The notes beneath the pieces were generated by a model. That model was not told where the DNA came from, ran no database searches, and was given only the letters and a program-made list of their open reading frames with translations. DNA of 48,436 nt from the NCBI GenBank assembly GCA_964483465.1, contig CAZABG010000009.1, forward strand, positions 1-48,436, read 5' to 3'. How positions within the stretch are numbered: the first letter of the stretch is position 1; each line of letters opens with the position of its first letter. A program made the position numbers and the translations under genes. Of this stretch, positions 1 to 9,400 are shown piece after piece. This DNA is from CAZABG01 sp964483465. Lineage in GTDB: Bacteria; Chlamydiota; Chlamydiia; Chlamydiales; Parachlamydiaceae.

Positions 1-96
1 ATCCTGGACCACCCAATGTGCGGTGAACCTCGATTGCTGCATCAAGTATTAGTTCAGAAATTAAGTTTTCTTTCTCTGCGCCTCTGCGTTTATCAT
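1..96 (-). pseudogene. GxxExxY-type protein, N-terminus only, apparent frameshift
   Basis: The reverse strand reads LISELILDAAIEVHRTLGGPG up to the window edge. This is the characteristic start of the GxxExxY family (PD-(D/E)XK nuclease-like fold, function unknown). The frame has no ATG, GTG or TTG start: an upstream stop lies at 98-100. An ATG at 94-96 in the neighbouring frame gives MINAEAQRKKT and then a stop. Adding one A to the A run at plus 66-69 would join the two into MINAEAQRKKNLISEL, as expected for the family. So either one base was lost (pseudogene) or the assembly is wrong here. The N-terminal codons are made of the CAGAGGCGCAGAGA short-repeat motif that often precedes this family. 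The rest of the gene lies outside the window. Confidence 0.6.
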
Positions 97-233
97 TTCA
101 ACACGAATCCTTATCTGCACGAAAAGTTTAGCTATCCATTTAGATAGTCTCTACTATTTTCTGTGAAGAAGTGTTTCTTGGTGAGTTATTTTTGGGATTG
201 ATTCGGAATTTGCGCGCGATGAAAACAAAGACC

Positions 234-527
234 TTAGTAATCTTCGAGTATTTTATCATTATGCATATGATAAGATACAATCACTTTGCCTTCTTTATCG
301 CTAACGGAAAAAGGGCTAGATGTATCAACAAAAATAACTGCCGTATTAATAGGTAATTTGTCTCCGATTAATTTCATGATTCCGAATAATGGAATAAGAA
401 AAATACCGATAACGACCAATGCTACTTTTTTGATAACTTCAGCGGCTTTGCCTTCTTGAGGCAATGGAGACGTAACTGCATCCCAATAATAATGATGGGG
501 CGCAGATAATGGATTCATTAGGCTCAT
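234..527 (-). CDS. Small membrane protein of unknown function
   Basis: A 97-residue protein that I do not recognise. Residues about 31-53 (VIKKVALVVIGIFLIPLFGI and onward) form one clear transmembrane helix. The C-terminal half is soluble and beta-prone, ending in HMHNDKILEDY. No catalytic motif is visible and there is no cleavable signal peptide. The start ATG at 527 has no good Shine-Dalgarno sequence; Met4 at 518 is an alternative. It lies just downstream of and in the same direction as another unknown gene at 561-1043, so the two may be co-transcribed. It could be a small inclusion-membrane or inner-membrane protein, but only membrane location is supported. Confidence 0.6.
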   Translation of the reverse strand: MSLMNPLSAPHHYYWDAVTSPLPQEGKAAEVIKKVALVVIGIFLIPLFGIMKLIGDKLPINTAVIFVDTSSPFSVSDKEGKVIVSYHMHNDKILEDY

Positions 528-560
528 ACATTAATTATAAAACATAAACATTAAGAATTC

Positions 561-1043
561 TTAAATTTTCAAAAAATTATGAGTTAATTTATGAATGTTT
601 TTATTTGGATCCCAGTTAGATGTAAGAATTGCATTCTGATCTTTGATCTGATCTCGTGTGATCTTATTCATCTCGTATAATTTATTAACCTTATTCACAT
701 TAATATTGGTAATGGTAGTTACACAACCATTTTTTGTTCGGCGCGAAGAACTCTCCGTGCCCTCTTTTAATCTCAGGATATAATGAGAAAAACTCGATTT
801 ATTAACATAAATGGTCTCACCCTTTTCATTTTTCGTCTGCAAGGCAATTCCAAGGAGCTTTAAGATAGGCCCTACAAAGGAAAAATATTGAGTAATGCCA
901 AGCCCTTTATTCTCGGTGGGAAGTCCATTTTTTGTCGTTTTAACGGTTTTTTCAAGCGTGTCCTTATCAAACTCAGAGACGTAAAGTCTTTGAGAGATAA
1001 GCGAAACGTAAGGATCAAAAATAGAAAGGGTATTAAATGTCAT
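561..1043 (-). CDS. Hypothetical protein
   Basis: A 160-residue protein that I do not recognise. It has a moderately hydrophobic stretch at about residues 50-67 (GITQYFSFVGPILKLLGIAL), too polar to call a membrane helix with confidence, followed by a basic, Asn- and Lys-rich C-terminal half with no motif. The start ATG at 1041-1043 lacks a clear ribosome binding site. It is co-directional with the TPR gene upstream (1074-3110) and with the small membrane protein downstream. A partly similar layout, a short hydrophobic segment in an otherwise Lys/Asn-rich protein, also occurs in the X-family proteins at 44.3-47.8 kb, but I see no sequence similarity between them. Confidence 0.5.
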   Translation of the reverse strand: MTFNTLSIFDPYVSLISQRLYVSEFDKDTLEKTVKTTKNGLPTENKGLGITQYFSFVGPILKLLGIALQTKNEKGETIYVNKSSFSHYILRLKEGTESSSRRTKNGCVTTITNINVNKVNKLYEMNKITRDQIKDQNAILTSNWDPNKNIHKLTHNFLKI

Positions 1044-1055
1044 ATGTATATTCTA

Positions 1056-1074
1056 AAACTTAAATATTAAGTTT
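1056..1074. terminator. Small AT-rich inverted repeat after the TPR gene
   Basis: AAACTTAA-ATA-TTAAGTTT is a perfect 8-bp inverted repeat touching the stop codon of the TPR gene read on the minus strand. It contains only one G-C pair per arm and no good T-tract follows, so it is at best a weak terminator. Confidence 0.25.
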
Positions 1075-3110
1075 TAATTAATTGTTTTTAAAAATTCAGT
1101 ATAACTTGAAGTAGATCGCACCCCATCAAGCCAAACTTCTGCTTCAAGCTCTTCTTTTGTTGGCAAAGAATCGTGATCGCGAGCCTTCTCAAGAAAATGG
1201 ATGCTTTCAGGGTAGTTAAGATTTAATGAATATAAACAGGCAAGCCAGAAAAAGGCGCTTTTTGAGCCGTTAGCCGCCCCTTGCAAAAGCCTTGTTTCAG
1301 CATCTTCAAAGTACTTCTTAGCTTGATTGAAGGAGTGAGACTGGATATGAATATCGCCAAGCGTTAATAAGGCGAGGCCGTAATCAGATAATACGGTCTC
1401 ATCTTCATAGTCCTCTTTTACAAGCTCATCAAAATGGTGAAGGGCTTGATCAATGCATTCCACCTCGCCTGTCGCGTCGCCTAAATGGGTTAATGCTACC
1501 GCAAGATTATAGCGGGCTTGCGTATAGGTTGGGTATTGCGTGATGACATGCGAAAGGATTTGTACCGCTCTCTCGTAATAACTGGGGTCCTGATAAAAAT
1601 CGCCTAAGTAATCAAGCGCGCACCCGTAATTGTAAAACCACTCGGGGTCGGCTGCGCCGTCACGCCTGTGGCTTTGGTGATAGGCTATCGCCTGCTCAAA
1701 TTTTTCCGCAGCTACCGTTACAATTTCAAGATTCTGATTAATCTCAGAAAGCTTCATGAGGGCAACGCCCCAGTTGTTCAATGTTTCGCTATTAGGTGTT
1801 TTGTACACTTTCAGCGCATTTTCAAACAGGGTACACGATTTTTCTAAAAGGATAGGATCTAATGACAACTCCCCTAAAGTATAGTGAGCGATTCCAAGCG
1901 ATTGCCAGATGTTTGGATCGTTTGGATTCAAGTTGCATGCTTTTTCATAATAGCTGAATGACTGACGAATCATCTTTTCATCAGAAAAATATTTCCCGTT
2001 ATTTAAAAGGCATGTGCCATAGAGAAATAAAACGGCCGCATCATCAGGACGCGCTTCCAAAATCTCTTCAATCTTGGTTTTTGCTTCCTTAATCATCTCA
2101 TAGCGCTCTTCATGCAATCCAAGCACCATCAAAGTGTCCGCTAAAAAGCACTCAATATCACGATCATTAGGGTATAGCGCATCGGCTCTTTCAAACTTTT
2201 CTAAAGCTAAATTAAGGATGTCGTTATTGCGTTTATATTTACCCTCGGAAAGGAGCATCTGGCCCCACGTGAGCCATAAAAATTTAGAATGAGGATTAAT
2301 ACGGGCAGTCGTTATGAATGCGGATTCCGCTCTTTCGTAATACTCGTCTTTTTCACCTTGTTCATAAAGGTATTTATAAGTTCCCCCTAGATGGAGCCAG
2401 CCCTCATAAAAATGAGGATCGGATTCAACGGCTTTAAGAAGATATAAAAGACTATCGTGAATATGTTCAACACGGCTTACGTAAGAGGCAAGATCGGCTA
2501 ATGCGAGAGCATGATCAAAAAATAAGTGCTTATCATTTGAGCCGAGGTTTTCAGCCATCTTAAATTTTTCTATTGCTGTTAAAAAATCGCAAGGCTCCTG
2601 CGAAAGCCGAGCCAAAATAAAGCAGGCTTTACCCCAACGATAAAATCCTTCTGTCGATAACTGAGGATGAATTTTTAATGCTTTATTAAAACGCTCGAGC
2701 GATTCAATTAAATGCTCTTCTTTTCGTTCCTGGCTTCCCCTATTTAAGCTGATAGTGGCAGCCTCAATCAAAGACTCTAAATGCTCGGGAGCTCGTTTAA
2801 GCCCTTCTTGAATTGCGAGGTCCGCTTCATCCCATTCGCTTAAATGCATCCAGGCTTTTGCGATTTTTAAATACGTTTCGTGAGAATAGCCGGTAATTTT
2901 TAGAGCCGTGTGAAACTCGTCGAGCCCGATCTCGCGATTTTTATTAACATCCAGCATCCCTTTTTTAATAAAAAGATTTGCTAGCAAGTCAAGATCGCTT
3001 TCGGCAAGTTCATTCCACTTATCTTGATCCCTAAACTGTTCAAGCTGGTCAAGTTTCTGTTCCGATTGGATGTTCAAAAGGGTCTTTTTTAAGGACGATT
3101 CTTCATGCAT
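1074..3110 (-). CDS. TPR-repeat protein with an EF-hand-like loop
   Basis: A 678-residue protein made almost entirely of tetratricopeptide repeats, with typical W-LG-A-Y pattern units such as GWLHLGGTYKYLYEQG and IWQSLGIAHYTLGEL from about residue 90 to the C-terminus. These build a protein-binding solenoid; the partner is unknown. No signal peptide or membrane helix is visible, so it is probably cytosolic or a secreted adaptor. Residues 54-65 read DVNKNREIGLDE, which matches the EF-hand calcium loop spacing (D1, N3, N5, I8, E12), with Arg in place of the usual Gly6. I chose ATG 3110 rather than the upstream GTG at 3119 because AGGTG lies six bases before it. The gene follows the thioredoxin-fold gene at 3136-5193 by 25 bp, so the two are probably co-transcribed. 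Confidence 0.85.
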   Translation of the reverse strand: MHEESSLKKTLLNIQSEQKLDQLEQFRDQDKWNELAESDLDLLANLFIKKGMLDVNKNREIGLDEFHTALKITGYSHETYLKIAKAWMHLSEWDEADLAIQEGLKRAPEHLESLIEAATISLNRGSQERKEEHLIESLERFNKALKIHPQLSTEGFYRWGKACFILARLSQEPCDFLTAIEKFKMAENLGSNDKHLFFDHALALADLASYVSRVEHIHDSLLYLLKAVESDPHFYEGWLHLGGTYKYLYEQGEKDEYYERAESAFITTARINPHSKFLWLTWGQMLLSEGKYKRNNDILNLALEKFERADALYPNDRDIECFLADTLMVLGLHEERYEMIKEAKTKIEEILEARPDDAAVLFLYGTCLLNNGKYFSDEKMIRQSFSYYEKACNLNPNDPNIWQSLGIAHYTLGELSLDPILLEKSCTLFENALKVYKTPNSETLNNWGVALMKLSEINQNLEIVTVAAEKFEQAIAYHQSHRRDGAADPEWFYNYGCALDYLGDFYQDPSYYERAVQILSHVITQYPTYTQARYNLAVALTHLGDATGEVECIDQALHHFDELVKEDYEDETVLSDYGLALLTLGDIHIQSHSFNQAKKYFEDAETRLLQGAANGSKSAFFWLACLYSLNLNYPESIHFLEKARDHDSLPTKEELEAEVWLDGVRSTSSYTEFLKTIN

Positions 3111-3135
3111 AAATTGCACCTAAGTATATAGGCAA

Positions 3136-5193
3136 TCAGTGTTTAAGTATAGTTTCTATTACCTTCATATCGTTTTCTGGCGCTTGACATACCCCCTGCC
3201 TGCAAAGGTATAACGTCGTTTTACCATTAATCGGTTTATAATGGGATAGATGCGGGCAAATATTTTTTAGAATCTGATCATCTTCCCGAACAAAGACTAT
3301 CGTTCGGTGCGGATTAAACTGATTTGCTAAAAGAGATTTGATTTTAGTAAGATTATTATCAGCCGTATTCATAGCAAATATATAAACGGGCGCGTCCTTA
3401 TCAAAATATCGTTTGATATTCATGATATGATAGCAATAGCCCGGCGGATAATTATCTAAATATTTTTTTACAGCCTTGAATATGTCTTCAGCTTGTCCTA
3501 AAAGGATGGGATTTCCGGTAATCTGGAAAAGCTTTAGCAGATTTTCTGTCTGAATCGCGTTGCCAGAAGGCTCTGCGCCATCGCTAAAGTGACATTTTCT
3601 TATGAGAAGGTTAGGATCATCCCCATCCGTTTGAAAATAAGCACCGCCATCTATTTTGAATTTGCTTTCAAGAATATGGTTCATTTCAAGGGCAAAGCGT
3701 AAATATTCGCTTCCCATGTCGCATTCAAACAGCTTTATTGCCGCTCGAATCATAAAGGCATACTCATCAAGACCCGCCTTATAATCCGCCCCCTCTCTAA
3801 AACGGCGATAAAGCTCGCCGTCAATCCAAAGATTTTTTTTAATAAATTGCGCAGCCTGTCTTGCGCTATTGAGATATTTATCCTCTCCAAGCGCAAACCC
3901 TAAATTTACCATGCTATAGATAGCAAGCCCATTCCAGCTGCTTAATATCTTATCATCTTTTAAAGGCCTTATCCGTTTATCACGAACTTGCATCAACAGC
4001 CTTTTTTCTTCCGCTAAGATGTCTTCGACATCTTTTTCATCCAATAGATGCTTCTTCGCGAATTCGGGCTCGCGCAATTTTATCTGAAGGATATTTCTAC
4101 CCTCAAAATTGCCGCTTCCTGAAACATTGTAGTAAGCGGAAAAAATATCCGCTCCTTTTTCACCCAATATGTCAACGAGCTCGTCTTTCGTCCAGGTATA
4201 ATACTTTCCCTCTTCCCCTTCCGAGTCGGCATCTTCCGCCGAATAGAATCCTCCATTCGGATGGCTCATATCGCGAATCAAATAATCGGCAATCTCTTTC
4301 GCGATTCTTTTATAAAGAGGTTTTTTCGTACGCAAATAACCATCAAGGTAGGCATCCATTAGAAGCGCATTGTCATAAAGCATCTTTTCAAAATGGGGCT
4401 GAAACCATTCTTCATCGACACTATACCTTGAAAAACCTCCCCCCAAATGATCGTAAATTCCCCCTCTTGCCATCATATCGAGTGTGCGTTCAGCTAAAAA
4501 AATTGACCTTGAATCGGAATTATTTTGAATAAGGAAGCTTTGCTGATAACCGATTGGGAATTTGGGACTGCCTTTCAAGCCTCCATATACGGGATCTGCG
4601 AGCTTGTATAAGAGTTCTGCTAAATACTTAACAACTTCTGGCCCTGGTATAACATCACCTTGCGTGTGGACTTGAGAGGAAAAAAGATCGACAATCCTCC
4701 CCGCCTGATCGATCACCCTTTCCTTCTCTTCCGATGTCCAGACTTCCTTGATCCTTTCAACTAATTGATCAAGTCCAATCATTCCTGGTTTTGCATGGGG
4801 AGGCAAATAGGTTGCCGCAAAAAATGGTTTTAATTCGGGAGTGAGAATTAAATTAAGAGGCCATCCTGCCGATCCTGACATAAGGCTTTGAGCAAATTCC
4901 ATGTAGAGCGAATCAATTTCCGGCATCTCTTCGCGATCCACCTTAATGTTTATGAATGAGTCATTTAAGAGTCTTGCAATCTCATTATTTTCAAACGACT
5001 CTTTTTCCATGACATGGCACCAATGGCAAGTCGCATAGCCTATCGAAAGAAAGATAGGCTTATCTTCTTGTTTGGCTCTTTGAAAGGCCTCTTCTCCCCA
5101 TGGATACCAATCAACGGGGTTATAAGCGTGCTGCAATAAATAGGGAGATTTTTCGAAGCGTAGTCGATTCCCATTCTTCGGATTTTCACTCAT
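3136..5193 (-). CDS. Thioredoxin-fold / six-hairpin glycosidase-like protein (YyaL, DUF255 family)
   Basis: A 685-residue member of the YyaL/SPATA20 family. Residues about 8-165 form the DUF255 thioredoxin-like domain, with the hallmark YATCHWCHVMEKESFEN near residues 53-69. The rest is an (alpha/alpha) barrel resembling six-hairpin glycosidases and epimerases, with family motifs such as GGGFSRYSVDEEWFQPHFEKMLYDNA and GFYSAEDADSEGEEG. Full length matches the family. The biochemical role is not established; a redox- or sugar-related function is usually guessed. There is no signal peptide, so it should act in the cytoplasm. It is divergent from the aldolase gene at 5296 and 25 bp upstream of the TPR gene, with which it likely forms an operon. 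Confidence 0.93.
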   Translation of the reverse strand: MSENPKNGNRLRFEKSPYLLQHAYNPVDWYPWGEEAFQRAKQEDKPIFLSIGYATCHWCHVMEKESFENNEIARLLNDSFINIKVDREEMPEIDSLYMEFAQSLMSGSAGWPLNLILTPELKPFFAATYLPPHAKPGMIGLDQLVERIKEVWTSEEKERVIDQAGRIVDLFSSQVHTQGDVIPGPEVVKYLAELLYKLADPVYGGLKGSPKFPIGYQQSFLIQNNSDSRSIFLAERTLDMMARGGIYDHLGGGFSRYSVDEEWFQPHFEKMLYDNALLMDAYLDGYLRTKKPLYKRIAKEIADYLIRDMSHPNGGFYSAEDADSEGEEGKYYTWTKDELVDILGEKGADIFSAYYNVSGSGNFEGRNILQIKLREPEFAKKHLLDEKDVEDILAEEKRLLMQVRDKRIRPLKDDKILSSWNGLAIYSMVNLGFALGEDKYLNSARQAAQFIKKNLWIDGELYRRFREGADYKAGLDEYAFMIRAAIKLFECDMGSEYLRFALEMNHILESKFKIDGGAYFQTDGDDPNLLIRKCHFSDGAEPSGNAIQTENLLKLFQITGNPILLGQAEDIFKAVKKYLDNYPPGYCYHIMNIKRYFDKDAPVYIFAMNTADNNLTKIKSLLANQFNPHRTIVFVREDDQILKNICPHLSHYKPINGKTTLYLCRQGVCQAPENDMKVIETILKH

Positions 5194-5249
5194 GATTCGT
5201 CATCTTATCCATAATCATCAAATTTAGTCTTGAGTTTTTTCCTTGCTCG

Positions 5250-5264
5250 AAGTATCAGATACTT
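5250..5264. promoter_or_regulatory. Inverted repeat in the divergent aldolase / YyaL intergenic region
   Basis: AAGTATC-A-GATACTT is a perfect 7-bp inverted repeat about 32 bp before the aldolase start and 57 bp before the divergent YyaL start. Its size suits an operator or a small hairpin. No known regulator is implied. Confidence 0.3.
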
Positions 5265-5295
5265 TTGAATTTAGAATACAAGGAGCCAAAACATT

Positions 5296-6378
5296 ATGCC
5301 GCTTATCCCAATGCGCCCTTTACTCGATTTTGCTGCAAAAAACGGATTTGGCGTCCCTGCGTTCAATGTTAATAACATGGAACAGATTCAAGCGATCATG
5401 GAGGCGGCACGTGAAACAGAAAGCCCTGTCATTATTCAAGCAAGCCGCGGCGCAAGAAAATATACGAATGATGCCTTCCTTCGCCACTTAATGCTAGCAG
5501 CAGTCGAGCTCTATCCTGAGATTCCGGTCGTCATGCACCAGGATCATGGCAATGGTCCTGAAACTTGCATCAGCGCTATCAGGCAAGGATTTACCTCGGT
5601 CATGATGGATGGATCTCTTCATGAAGACGGCACGACTCCGTCAAGTTATGAATATAACGTAAAAGTAACTCGAGCAGTCGTTAATATCGCCCATTCTGTA
5701 GGGGTCTCAGTTGAAGGAGAACTCGGCGTTTTGGGATCGCTTGAACATGGACATGGCGATCAGGAAGATGGTCACGGAGCGACAGGACAACTAACTCTTG
5801 AACAACTATTAACCGACCCGGATCAGGCGATAGACTTTGTAAACAGAACCGGTGTAGACGCTCTCGCTGTCGCGATCGGAACAAGCCATGGCGCCTATAA
5901 GTTTTCGAAAAAACCAACAGGCGCAGTTTTAAATATACAACGAATCCGTGAAATTCATGAAAAAATTCCAAATACCCATCTGGTTATGCATGGATCAAGC
6001 TCGGTTCCTCAAGAGCTTCAAGATATCATCAATCAATATGGCGGAAAAATCAAACAGACATTCGGCGTTCCTATCGAAGAAATTCAAAACGGTATTAAAA
6101 GCGGTGTAAGAAAAATAAATGTAGATACCGACAACCGCATGGCCATGACCGGCGCTATCCGCAAAGTCTTTATCGAAAAACCAGAAGAATTCGATATCCG
6201 CGCCTATTTGACACCCGCCCGAAACGCGATGAAAGAAGTTTGTAAAGAGCGCCTAAAAAAATTTGGCGCCGCCGGCTATGCCTCAAAAGTTCCTTATGTC
6301 TCTCTGACTAAAATGGCAGAAGACTATAAAAAGGGAGTTTTCGGAGAGGCGGCAAAACCCCAAACCATTAAAGACTAA
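5296..6378 (+). CDS. fba: Fructose-bisphosphate aldolase, class II (zinc-dependent, CbbA/type B subgroup)
   Basis: A 360-residue class II aldolase that cleaves fructose 1,6-bisphosphate into dihydroxyacetone phosphate and glyceraldehyde 3-phosphate in the cytosol. The zinc and catalytic segment VVMHQDHGNG gives D83 and H84. Further family signatures are the glycine-rich GELGVLGSLEHGHG region, GTSHGAYKF and HLVMHGSSSVP (zinc histidines), and the phosphate-binding INVDTDNRMAMTG near residues 273-285. The overall pattern fits the CbbA-like type B subgroup. A good AAGGAG lies ten bases before the ATG. The coiled-coil gene begins 25 bp downstream and may be co-transcribed. Chlamydiaceae use a DhnA-type class I aldolase (established knowledge), so a class II enzyme is a difference worth noting. 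Confidence 0.96.
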   Translation: MPLIPMRPLLDFAAKNGFGVPAFNVNNMEQIQAIMEAARETESPVIIQASRGARKYTNDAFLRHLMLAAVELYPEIPVVMHQDHGNGPETCISAIRQGFTSVMMDGSLHEDGTTPSSYEYNVKVTRAVVNIAHSVGVSVEGELGVLGSLEHGHGDQEDGHGATGQLTLEQLLTDPDQAIDFVNRTGVDALAVAIGTSHGAYKFSKKPTGAVLNIQRIREIHEKIPNTHLVMHGSSSVPQELQDIINQYGGKIKQTFGVPIEEIQNGIKSGVRKINVDTDNRMAMTGAIRKVFIEKPEEFDIRAYLTPARNAMKEVCKERLKKFGAAGYASKVPYVSLTKMAEDYKKGVFGEAAKPQTIKD

Positions 6379-6403
6379 TCCAACTGATTAAGGTAAGACC
6401 AAA

Positions 6404-9400
6404 ATGAGTAAATATCCTGAGCAGAATGACTCAAAAAAACGCGACCGAAGAAAGAAAGCGATTGCCTTAAGTGTCGGAACTTGTCTTTTAATGGGAATCG
6501 CCGCTTTTGAAATTTATCGATTAAGCGATGATCCCGTACAAAAAACGAAATCTGTAGGCTTGATTTTACCGGACCCGATCGACGCAAGATACCAGCGCGA
6601 TTTAGGGGAAATCGAATCGCGCCTATACGATATTAAAAGACTTCTTTTTGTAAAAGATGCCGCTCTTGAAAACGCCCGTCTTAAAACAATCAGAGAAAAG
6701 TTAAGAGAAAAAGACGTACTCGTCCAAAACCTTGAAACGGAAAAACAATCGATCGAAGCGAAGCTTGAAAAAGAACAAGCAAAGCTGGTTGAACTTGAAA
6801 AAACAATCGCTACCCTTATAGATACGGTTGATCTTCATAAAGGGACGAAAGAACAAGGACAAGAGAAGCTTTATAGACAGCTAGATGAAGAACGCTTTAG
6901 TCATACGCAAGAAGTTTTAAAACTTAATCAAGAGATCGCTCATGCGAAAGAAACCGAAGAGGCGTTAAGAACAGAACTAGTAGCTCGCATCGAAAACGAA
7001 AAACAACTCGAATCGGCAAAAAATAGCACGATTCAGCTATTAAAAACGGAACTTGCGCAACATGTCGATACCTTAAAAGAATATGAGAATCAAATAGCCG
7101 ATCTTCGAAATGAAAAAACCCGTTTAACAGACGAAATAAATCAGCATCATGAACTCGTACGTAACCATGAGGATGCGGGCATTGAGCAAGCTGCCTACAT
7201 TTCTAGTTTAAATGCAAAACTAACCGAAACTGAGCTTGAGCTTGCAGCCGTTATTTCAAAAGGGCAGCTTCAAGATAAAACGATTGTCGACCTTGAAGAT
7301 TCGATAAAATCTTTGATTACAAGAACTGCAGGCGATCAGCAAGAATATGACAACTACCGCAAAGCGCAGGAAGACAGACTAAGCCAGGCTGAAACAGACC
7401 TTGCAAGATTGCTTGACGAAAGGGAAAAACTTGTTATTGAACTCAAAGAGAACTATCAAAGCAGAGATGAGCTCAATCAAGTTGCTGAGAAAGGGTCTGA
7501 CTTAGAAGATCAGCTCCAGATTGAAAAAACCCTAAGAGCCAAACTTTCACAAGATCATTTAGCGCTAGACGAAGCCTACAAAGCTTACAAATCAACCACC
7601 GATGAAAGCGGTCGTTCATTAAAAGACTTAGAGGAAGCCTTAGCCACTGAAAGAGAAAAAGTTCAAAGGCTTGAGGATGAACTTAACCAAAACCTTTCTA
7701 AAATTGATGCTTTGACAGCCAGTTTAAATGAAGAAAGAACACTGACTGAAGAATTATCCAAACTAAAGGATTCTTTAAGTTCAAAACTTAACGAGACCTC
7801 TCTTGTCTACACGCAGCATGTCAACTCTGAACAGGAATTGCTGCTTGCAAAGCAAATTTCAGATTTTAACTTAGCTACGATTTTCAGCGATCTTCAACTT
7901 GAAAAATCACGTTTAAATGATTCAACCCTCGAACTTGATTCTTTAAAACGGCATACCGATAATTTAACTCTTGAGATTGCCCGCTTAGTTGATGAAAACC
8001 AAATTCTAAATAATAAGATTGCAACCCGCGAGGCAAATAATCCTTCGTTAAGCGAACTTGAAAAACAAAAAGATGATATCGAAGCGCTAACGCTTCATCT
8101 GCAAAATCAGCTTAATGATGAAAGATCGCGTATTGAAACGTTAAAGCTGGAACAAGAGGAAAGACAAACTCTAATATCGCGTTTAAATGAAGAGCTCGAT
8201 AAAGAAAAAACGGCGGCGAGAGAACTTAAAGAGAGCAAAATAGCGCTTCAAGAACAACTTAGTGCAACGCATGCTCAATATGAATCGACTGCAAACCGTT
8301 TAAGCGAGCTTGAATCGCGTGAAAAAGAAAGGAATGATCTTGTACAGAAGCTTACCGACGATTTAGAAAAGCAGAAAATTTTAAATTCCGAGTTAGAAGA
8401 TCAGCTAGCAAACGCACCAAAAACACAAGACTTTAAAGAACGTCTTCTGTTGATTGAGCAGCTTAAAAAGCAGCTTGAGGAAGAGAAGGCCCTGACAGCC
8501 AATCTTAAAACCGAAAAGGAAGAGTTTGAAAACGAGCTTAATGCGGCGCGAGCTGATAAAGATAAACTTAAAGGGATACAAGCCGAAATCCAAAGCCGCG
8601 ATGAATGGATAGAGCACTTAACTAAGCAGCTTGAAATAGAGAAAGAGACAAACGAGACGCTTGCGCGCTTGTCGAACTCGCTTGAGTCAGAAAAAGGGAG
8701 CGATATTCATAGGCTGACTTTAGAGCTTGAAGGACTAAAAGCCACTCATAGCGATCGCCTATCTGAAATCGCAGCTCTTACAAATCAACTTGATAGCGCA
8801 AAAGAAAGAATCGACTACTACAGCGATGTTGAAAGAATGCATGATGCAAAAGTCGATGAAGTGGATCGCTTGACTAAAGAACTTACCGAAGCAAGAAAGC
8901 ATGCAGATACGATCGTCAATTTACAACAAGAGCTTGATCAAGCAAAAGCCGCCCTTGCAAAAAATGACACGTCTGAAACAAATGCTGAAGTGGAGCGTTT
9001 AAATCAGCTCTTAACTCAAGCTAAGACTGAAAATGAAAAAATTCCTAGCCTGCAGCAAGAAATTGATGAATTAAAGAACGCGATAGCCAAATACAGTGAA
9101 AATGAATCTGAGTTAAACAAGTACAAGTCTGAATACGAAATGCTTACTGTTGAGATCGCTGCTTTAAGAAATGAAAACGATAACCTCCTTAAAGAAAAGC
9201 AATCCAAAATAGAGGTTTTAACGGCTGAGCTTGAAGAGACAAAAGCGTCGATCGCCTCGCTTAGTGGAAACAAAGCCGAGCTCGAAAGGCTTAATAGTGA
9301 ATATGATCGGCTCAACGTAGAAATGGATCGTTTGAAAAATGATCACGCCTATGCACAAAATGATAAGCAATCGAGGATCGAAGCTTTAACTGAAGAGCTC

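Noticed and set aside
171..356. Plus-strand open frame antisense to the small membrane protein
   Set aside because: No ribosome binding site, no recognisable domain, and it overlaps the better supported minus-strand gene.
5681..5971. 96-residue open frame antisense to the aldolase
   Set aside because: Arg- and His-rich low-quality translation caused by the codon pattern of the aldolase on the other strand.
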